The position numbers and the translations under genes are program-made. Below, piece by piece: positions 59,571 to 64,000 of a DNA stretch of 64,000 nucleotides (within the stretch, counting starts at the first letter, position 1; the number at the start of each line of letters is the position of its first letter). The notes under the pieces are model-generated. The model had not been told where the DNA came from and ran no database searches. It was given only the letters and a program-made list of their open reading frames with translations. Source of the stretch: Bacteroides sp. (lineage in GTDB: Bacteria > Bacteroidota > Bacteroidia > Bacteroidales > Bacteroidaceae); the NCBI GenBank assembly GCA_017621035.1, contig JAGATY010000079.1, forward strand, positions 1-64,000. The letters run 5' to 3'.

Positions 59571-61097
59571 ATGATAAATCAAGAAGAATGGCGTAAAAGT
59601 ACGCAAGGGATATTCAGCAACATTGTTATCATAATGCTGTTTAGTGTATTGGGAAGTATTTTCTCCCTCATCGGCAGTGCACAAGATGTGATAAGTGTTG
59701 CGCAGAGTTTTACCGGCAATGGAAACGTAGACATGGGTTGGGGAACCATGGACGTGCTGGAAGTCTGCTGCAGTGTATTGGTTGTGATAGGTTATGTGAT
59801 GTATCTGTCTAATCTGTCTGCCTTTTCCAAAGTCCAGACAGATGAAGAGAATCGGAGTGCCGTCAGTAGAATTCGGAAGGGTTTGGTTTGGTCGATAGTT
59901 GCTATCTTGACTGACTACATAGCAGGATGGTTGGCTTTCATCTTCAGTATAGTAGCTTTCTTTGTTATCATTGGAGGATATAGCCGGTTGAAGCATTCCG
60001 TAACATTCCCTGCACAAGCCCGACGGGGAGCCGGCACATTGTATGCTTCCATGATAGTAGAACTGGTAGGAAACATTCTGGATTTTATTCCTTTTATCGG
60101 CGACTTCCTCTGTATGTTGTTCAGCTTCATAGCATTCTGCATGTTACTGAGAGGATGGGTAAAGATTAAGAATGCCAATGTCACCGAGGTCTCTGTAGTT
60201 GTATCGGCTCCGGCATCTGTAACTGAGACTGTTGCAACACCTGTTACAGAAGCAACACCATCCGTAAGAGAGCAACAAGTGGAAAAGGTAAAACAGAAAA
60301 TGAATGAGTCTGTGAAGCATGTGCTGCCCAAAATGCAAGAAGTGGCGAAGCATCCTTACTTTAAAGCGATAGCAGGAGGAGCAGTAGCAGTGATTCTTAT
60401 CATTGGCATTATCTCTCTGTTTGGAGGAAGTAATGCAGGAGATTTATCTGTGAAGCTTCCTACTTGGCAGAAGTATGTGACAGTAACTTCCAACGATGTC
60501 AATCTGCGTAAAGCGCCCGATGCCAATAGCCCTCGACTAATGAGAGAAGCTGGGGAGATGAACGACGTGTTTGTATGGTCGGATGCCCCGGCTGGTTGGA
60601 GCGAGCGTAAACCATTCAGACTAAACGGCAATGTCTGTCCCGTCCTCAGTGAAGCAGAAGATTGGTATCGAATTTATATTCAGGATTCCGATGGCTATGA
60701 TGTAAAAGCTTATGTCATGAAAAAGTTTTGTCGGGAAGTAACTCCGCAACCAATTACTGGCAACAAATACATTCATGAGATTACAAAAGGTAAGTTCAAA
60801 GGCAAATATCTGCTTTACAATCCTGGAGGGTTCTATGCTGAAGAACCGTCGATTTCACTGGGACAAAAGATAAACGGAGCATATGTCTTTCCGAACTTCC
60901 CCCATCCTCTTTCACACGCCGTACCATATGTCAGCGATACTTATGACTTTGACCAGTTGAAAGAAGATAAACTTGACGAATGGTTTGGGGAAGCCATCAA
61001 GAAACCCGTACAAACGTACACACTTTATTATAACTTTGGAGGCCAACAATTACAGACCATCAAGATAAATACCGAATTCTTCAACTGGGAAGAATGA
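59571..61097 (+). CDS. Polytopic membrane protein with SH3-like domain
   Basis: 508 residues. Four membrane segments occur in the first 205 residues (for example IVIIMLFSVLGSIFSLIG, VLVVIGYVMYLSNLSAF). A polar linker with TEV and VEKVKQKMNESV follows, then another span at about 270-288 (AVAVILIIGIISLFGG). A periplasmic or external part includes a bacterial SH3-like segment (VTVTSNDVNLRKAPDANSPR). The last 120 residues contain KGKFKGKYLLYNPGGFY. Third gene of the envelope operon, 18 bases after the WG-repeat gene. Function unknown. Confidence 0.75.
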   Translation: MINQEEWRKSTQGIFSNIVIIMLFSVLGSIFSLIGSAQDVISVAQSFTGNGNVDMGWGTMDVLEVCCSVLVVIGYVMYLSNLSAFSKVQTDEENRSAVSRIRKGLVWSIVAILTDYIAGWLAFIFSIVAFFVIIGGYSRLKHSVTFPAQARRGAGTLYASMIVELVGNILDFIPFIGDFLCMLFSFIAFCMLLRGWVKIKNANVTEVSVVVSAPASVTETVATPVTEATPSVREQQVEKVKQKMNESVKHVLPKMQEVAKHPYFKAIAGGAVAVILIIGIISLFGGSNAGDLSVKLPTWQKYVTVTSNDVNLRKAPDANSPRLMREAGEMNDVFVWSDAPAGWSERKPFRLNGNVCPVLSEAEDWYRIYIQDSDGYDVKAYVMKKFCREVTPQPITGNKYIHEITKGKFKGKYLLYNPGGFYAEEPSISLGQKINGAYVFPNFPHPLSHAVPYVSDTYDFDQLKEDKLDEWFGEAIKKPVQTYTLYYNFGGQQLQTIKINTEFFNWEE

Positions 61098-61239
61098 GGG
61101 TTGTAAACATATAGTTGGATATAAGTGTCACAACTTTCAGATAAAACAGTGGCTGCAACTTCACTATTTGAAGAAGCAGCCACTATAGATTATGTACGTT
61201 CCGTACACCTGCAGTTAATATTCATACTGAGCCCACAAC

Positions 61240-61270
61240 AAAAAAAGCCGTCCCAATCGCTGGGACGGCT
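61240..61270 (-). terminator. Terminator of the alpha ribosomal operon
   Basis: AGCCGTCCCA pairs perfectly with TGGGACGGCT around five bases. On the minus strand it is followed by TTTTTT. It lies 24 bases after the rplQ stop and might also stop transcription from the left. Confidence 0.85.
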
Positions 61271-61294
61271 TTCTCATATAAGAAGAATAGTTGA

Positions 61295-61783
61295 TTATTC
61301 GGCTTTAACTTCTTCTGTTGTAGTTGCTTCAACCGCAGGAGCAGCTTCTGTAGCAGCAGCGGCATTCTTCTTAGAACGGCGAGTGCGAGTAGCTTTCTTA
61401 GCAGTCTTGTCCTTCGCCATGTTTTCGTTGTAGTCAACGAGTTCGATGAAGCACATTTCTGCATTGTCACCCAAACGGTTACCGGTCTTGATGATACGTG
61501 TGTAACCACCCGGACGGTCAGCAATCTTCACAGAGATTTCTTTAAACAATTCAGTTACAGCATACTTATCTTGCAAATTGCTAAATACAACACGACGAGA
61601 GTTTGTTGTATCGTTCTTAGACTTAGTAATCAACGGCTCAATAAACTTCTTCAGTGCCTTAGCCTTTGCAACAGTCGTAGTGATTCTTTTGTGCTTGATC
61701 AAAGAACATGCCATATTTGCCAACATTGCATTTCTGTGAGAAGCAGTACGACCCAAATGATTGAATTTCTTATTATGTCTCAT
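61295..61783 (-). CDS. rplQ: 50S ribosomal protein L17
   Basis: 162 residues. The conserved core [20 protein letters not shown] and [20 protein letters not shown] are the L17 signature. After about residue 120 a low-complexity extension follows ([15 protein letters not shown]) beyond the usual 115-130 residue length, a pattern typical of Bacteroidetes L17. Last gene of the alpha operon; it follows rpoA by three bases. Confidence 0.96.
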   Translation of the reverse strand: MRHNKKFNHLGRTASHRNAMLANMACSLIKHKRITTTVAKAKALKKFIEPLITKSKNDTTNSRRVVFSNLQDKYAVTELFKEISVKIADRPGGYTRIIKTGNRLGDNAEMCFIELVDYNENMAKDKTAKKATRTRRSKKNAAAATEAAPAVEATTTEEVKAE

Positions 61784-61786
61784 TTT

Positions 61787-62779
61787 TTATTCTTTATCTA
61801 ATTTATATTTAGAAATATCAGTTCCAAACGACAGATTCAGACTCTCCAGCAAATCATCAAGCTCGGTGAGCGATTTCTTTCCAAAATTTCTGAACTTCAA
61901 GAGGTCGGTCTTATTGAATTGAACCAAATCGCCTAATGTTTCAACATCAGCAGCCTTCAAACAGTTGAGGGCACGTACTGAGAGATCCATATCAACGAGT
62001 TTTGTTTTCAACAATTGACGCATGTGCAAAACTTCTTCATCAAACTCTTCATTGCCATCGACATCGTTGTTCTCCAGCGTAATCTTCTCATCAGAGAAAA
62101 GCATGAAGTGATAAATTAAGATTTTTGCAGCCTCTTTCAGTGCTTCCTTCGGGTGAATGGAACCATCCGTAGTAATCTCAAGCACCAGCTTCTCGTAGTC
62201 AGTCTTCTGCTCAACACGGAAGTTTTCTACCTGATACTTAACATTACGAATCGGAGTATAAATAGAATCGATGGGTATTACATTAACATCTGTACAATAT
62301 TCACGATTTTCATCAGCGGGAACATAACCACGACCTTTGTTAATCGTAATATCCATCTGCATAGTTGCCTTTGAATCTAAATGACAAATAACTAATTCAG
62401 GATTTAACACTTCAAATCCAGTCAGATACTTACCTATGTCACCTGCTTTAAATTCACTTGAATTCTCAACCGTGATACTAACCTTCTCACTTTCGAATTC
62501 TTCAACTACTTGCTTGAATCTTACCTGTTTCAGATTCAAGATAATGTTGGTAACATCCTCTTTAACTCCCGGAACACTAGAGAATTCATGCTCAACGCCA
62601 TCAATTTTAATGGTAGTAATGGCAAAACCCTCTAATGAAGAAAGCAGGATGCGGCGCAGAGCATTACCAACGGTAATACCGAAACCCGGCTCCAACGGAC
62701 GAAATTCGAACTTGCCGAACTTAGAATCCGCTTCCAACATTAAAACTTTATCAGGTTTTTGAAATGCTAATATCGCCAT
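61787..62779 (-). CDS. rpoA: RNA polymerase alpha subunit
   Basis: 330 residues. N-terminal assembly domain ([36 protein letters not shown]), then a linker. The C-terminal domain starts near residue 245 ([40 protein letters not shown]). It forms the dimer that nucleates RNA polymerase, and its C-terminal domain contacts activators and UP elements. Position between rpsD and rplQ is the standard one. Confidence 0.98.
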   Translation of the reverse strand: MAILAFQKPDKVLMLEADSKFGKFEFRPLEPGFGITVGNALRRILLSSLEGFAITTIKIDGVEHEFSSVPGVKEDVTNIILNLKQVRFKQVVEEFESEKVSITVENSSEFKAGDIGKYLTGFEVLNPELVICHLDSKATMQMDITINKGRGYVPADENREYCTDVNVIPIDSIYTPIRNVKYQVENFRVEQKTDYEKLVLEITTDGSIHPKEALKEAAKILIYHFMLFSDEKITLENNDVDGNEEFDEEVLHMRQLLKTKLVDMDLSVRALNCLKAADVETLGDLVQFNKTDLLKFRNFGKKSLTELDDLLESLNLSFGTDISKYKLDKE

Positions 62780-62790
62780 GAAATTAATTA

Positions 62791-63396
62791 TTATTTAGAG
62801 TACAATTCGACAATTAAATGTTCCTTGATATTTTCAGGAATGTCTGCTCTTTCAGGTACATGCAACAGCTTACCCACCTTAGCATTGTCATCCCATTCCA
62901 ACCAAGGATACTTACTGTGATTAAAACCTGCCAAAGAGTTAGCAATTACTTCCAAAGACTTTGATCTTTCGCGAACGCCAACTACCTGACCCGGCTTAAC
63001 AGCATATGAAGGAATATTAACAACTTCGCCGTCTACAGTAATGTGCTTATGGCTTACCAACTGACGTGCAGCAGCACGAGTAGGAGCAATACCCAAACGG
63101 AACACTACATTGTCCAAACGACCTTCAAGCAATTGAAGAAGAACCTCACCAGTAATACCCTTAGCTGTAGCAGCCTTTTCAAACAGGTTACGGAATTGTT
63201 TCTCCAATACGCCATAAGTATATTTAGCTTTTTGCTTCTCACGAAGTTGGACACCATATTCAGATGTCTTTCTCTTTCTAGAATTACCATGTTGTCCGGG
63301 AGGATAGTTCTTCTTAGACAAAACTTTATCTGCTCCAAAGATGCCTTCACCGAATTTACGGGCTATTCTTGATTTTGGTCCAGTATATCTAGCCAT
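62791..63396 (-). CDS. rpsD: 30S ribosomal protein S4
   Basis: 201 residues. [20 protein letters not shown] is the family start. The S4 RNA-binding domain includes [20 protein letters not shown] and [20 protein letters not shown]. No zinc-binding Cys cluster, so it is the Zn-free form. Primary 16S rRNA-binding protein; in many bacteria also a translational regulator of this operon. Confidence 0.98.
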   Translation of the reverse strand: MARYTGPKSRIARKFGEGIFGADKVLSKKNYPPGQHGNSRKRKTSEYGVQLREKQKAKYTYGVLEKQFRNLFEKAATAKGITGEVLLQLLEGRLDNVVFRLGIAPTRAAARQLVSHKHITVDGEVVNIPSYAVKPGQVVGVRERSKSLEVIANSLAGFNHSKYPWLEWDDNAKVGKLLHVPERADIPENIKEHLIVELYSK

Positions 63397-63512
63397 TTCT
63401 TTTAAATATTAAATTGTTTTATTCATGAACTCAATTTGTTGCAGCCGCGATTGTAGAGAAGAAAGTACAATCCAAAAACAAAATTAAGATCACTTTGTAT
63501 TAAAGGTAAATA

Positions 63513-63902
63513 TTAAACTCTACGTCTTTTCGGGGGACGGCAACCATTATGCGGAAGCGGAGTTACATCAATAATTTCTGTAACCTCAATACCTGCACCA
63601 TGAATTGTTCTGATAGCTGATTCACGACCATTACCAGGTCCCTTTACATATGCCTTTACCTTTCTCAAACCAAGATCATATGCTACCTTAGCACAATCTT
63701 GAGCAGCCATTTGTGCTGCATAAGGAGTGTTCTTCTTAGAACCTCTAAAACCCATCTTTCCGGCAGAAGACCAAGAAATGATTTGACCTTCACTATTCGC
63801 CAGGGAAACAATAATGTTGTTGAAAGATGAATGAACATGCAATTGTCCATTAGCATCTACTTTTACATTTCTCTTTTTTGCTGCAACTGTTTTTTTTGCC
63901 AT
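63513..63902 (-). CDS. rpsK: 30S ribosomal protein S11
   Basis: 129 residues. Signature ASFNNIIV-type segment ([20 protein letters not shown]), then [19 protein letters not shown] and the C-terminal [16 protein letters not shown]. It binds the platform of the 30S subunit near the mRNA exit. It precedes rpsD by 116 bases and starts 11 bases after the rpsM stop. Confidence 0.98.
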   Translation of the reverse strand: MAKKTVAAKKRNVKVDANGQLHVHSSFNNIIVSLANSEGQIISWSSAGKMGFRGSKKNTPYAAQMAAQDCAKVAYDLGLRKVKAYVKGPGNGRESAIRTIHGAGIEVTEIIDVTPLPHNGCRPPKRRRV

Positions 63903-63913
63903 ATCAACAATTA

Positions 63914-64000
63914 TTATTTAGTAGCTTTTTTCTTATTAGCAACGGTTTTCTTTCTACCCTTACGAGTACGAGCGTTATTCTTAGTGCTCTGACCTCTTAC
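63914..64000 (-). CDS. rpsM: 30S ribosomal protein S13, C-terminal end (cut by window edge)
   Basis: The last 28 codons read [15 protein letters not shown] followed by a lysine-rich tail ending KKKATK and TAA. The [12 protein letters not shown] motif is the S13 C-terminus, which contacts tRNA and 16S rRNA in the 30S head. The rest of the gene lies to the right of the window. Its place before rpsK matches the alpha operon order. Confidence 0.93.
   Translation of the reverse strand, partial: VRGQSTKNNARTRKGRKKTVANKKKATK

Noticed and set aside
1..64000. tRNA or rRNA genes
   Set aside because: No cloverleaf with a TTC-A loop or rRNA-like stretch was noticed in any gap between genes; a tRNAscan run would be the proper test.

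Overview
The window looks like a chromosomal segment of a gut Bacteroidales, most likely Bacteroides. The evidence is the families present (NVEALA peptides, 6-bladed beta-propeller lipoproteins, DUF4221, DUF3244, DUF4954, DUF4834, DUF1573) and the TAnnTTTG -7 promoter elements in front of many genes. Other support comes from lipoproteins with short signal peptides and an alpha ribosomal operon ordered rpsM-rpsK-rpsD-rpoA-rplQ. The assignment is from recalled families and motifs, not from a search.

Layout. (1) 0.2-4.8 kb, minus strand: an overlapping three-gene set of signal peptidase I, a transglutaminase-fold lipoprotein and an O-antigen-ligase/Wzy-like membrane protein with TPRs. (2) 5.0-16.2 kb, minus strand: five tandem cassettes, each starting with a small NVEALA-type exported peptide gene followed by a beta-propeller lipoprotein. 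In three cassettes a thioredoxin-fold/DUF1573 lipoprotein with a CxxC motif follows. A DUF3244 secreted protein heads the series. (3) 16.5-18.1 kb: a membrane-anchored TPR protein with a C-terminal helix-turn-helix, a candidate regulator. (4) 18.1-23.8 kb: four more lipoproteins (two DUF4221, two BF3164/TolB-like propellers), each followed by a copy of one intergenic repeat. (5) 24-33.4 kb: housekeeping genes (thioredoxin, dnaE, psd-pssA, tadA, yraN, birA). (6) 33.8-45 kb: copper ATPase, pyrH, frr, rsgA, DUF4954, hflX, a lipoprotein and a C10 cysteine protease. (7) 45.4-52.1 kb: TetR-regulated tripartite RND efflux operon. (8) 52.3-61.1 kb: mixed genes including a membrane-anchored MutS-like ATPase, a structured RNA candidate and a three-gene envelope operon. 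(9) 61.3-64 kb: alpha ribosomal operon, with rpsM cut by the window edge.

The main candidate for an undescribed system is the NVEALA cassette array. The five peptides share a nearly identical membrane leader ending in LLENIEAL or a variant, then diverge completely into short tails with an even number of cysteines (2, 4, 4, 4 and 6). Every peptide gene is preceded by the same short RNA hairpin with a GNRA tetraloop, and one copy keeps its pairing only through G-U wobbles. Four of the five peptide genes are followed by a strong inverted repeat whose sequence differs from cassette to cassette. My reading is a family of exported, disulfide-containing peptides made with dedicated propeller and thioredoxin-fold lipoproteins. 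They may be processed by the adjacent signal peptidase, transglutaminase-fold and ligase-like proteins and controlled by the TPR-HTH protein. The architecture is visible in the sequence; the function is inference.

A second unusual feature is a set of four intergenic arrays of 21-23 bp units (18.45, 36.14, 45.12 and 53.29 kb). Each has its own unit sequence, and most unit cores are palindromic. Two of the arrays sit just before a conserved block of about 150 bp that is shared between those two loci only.
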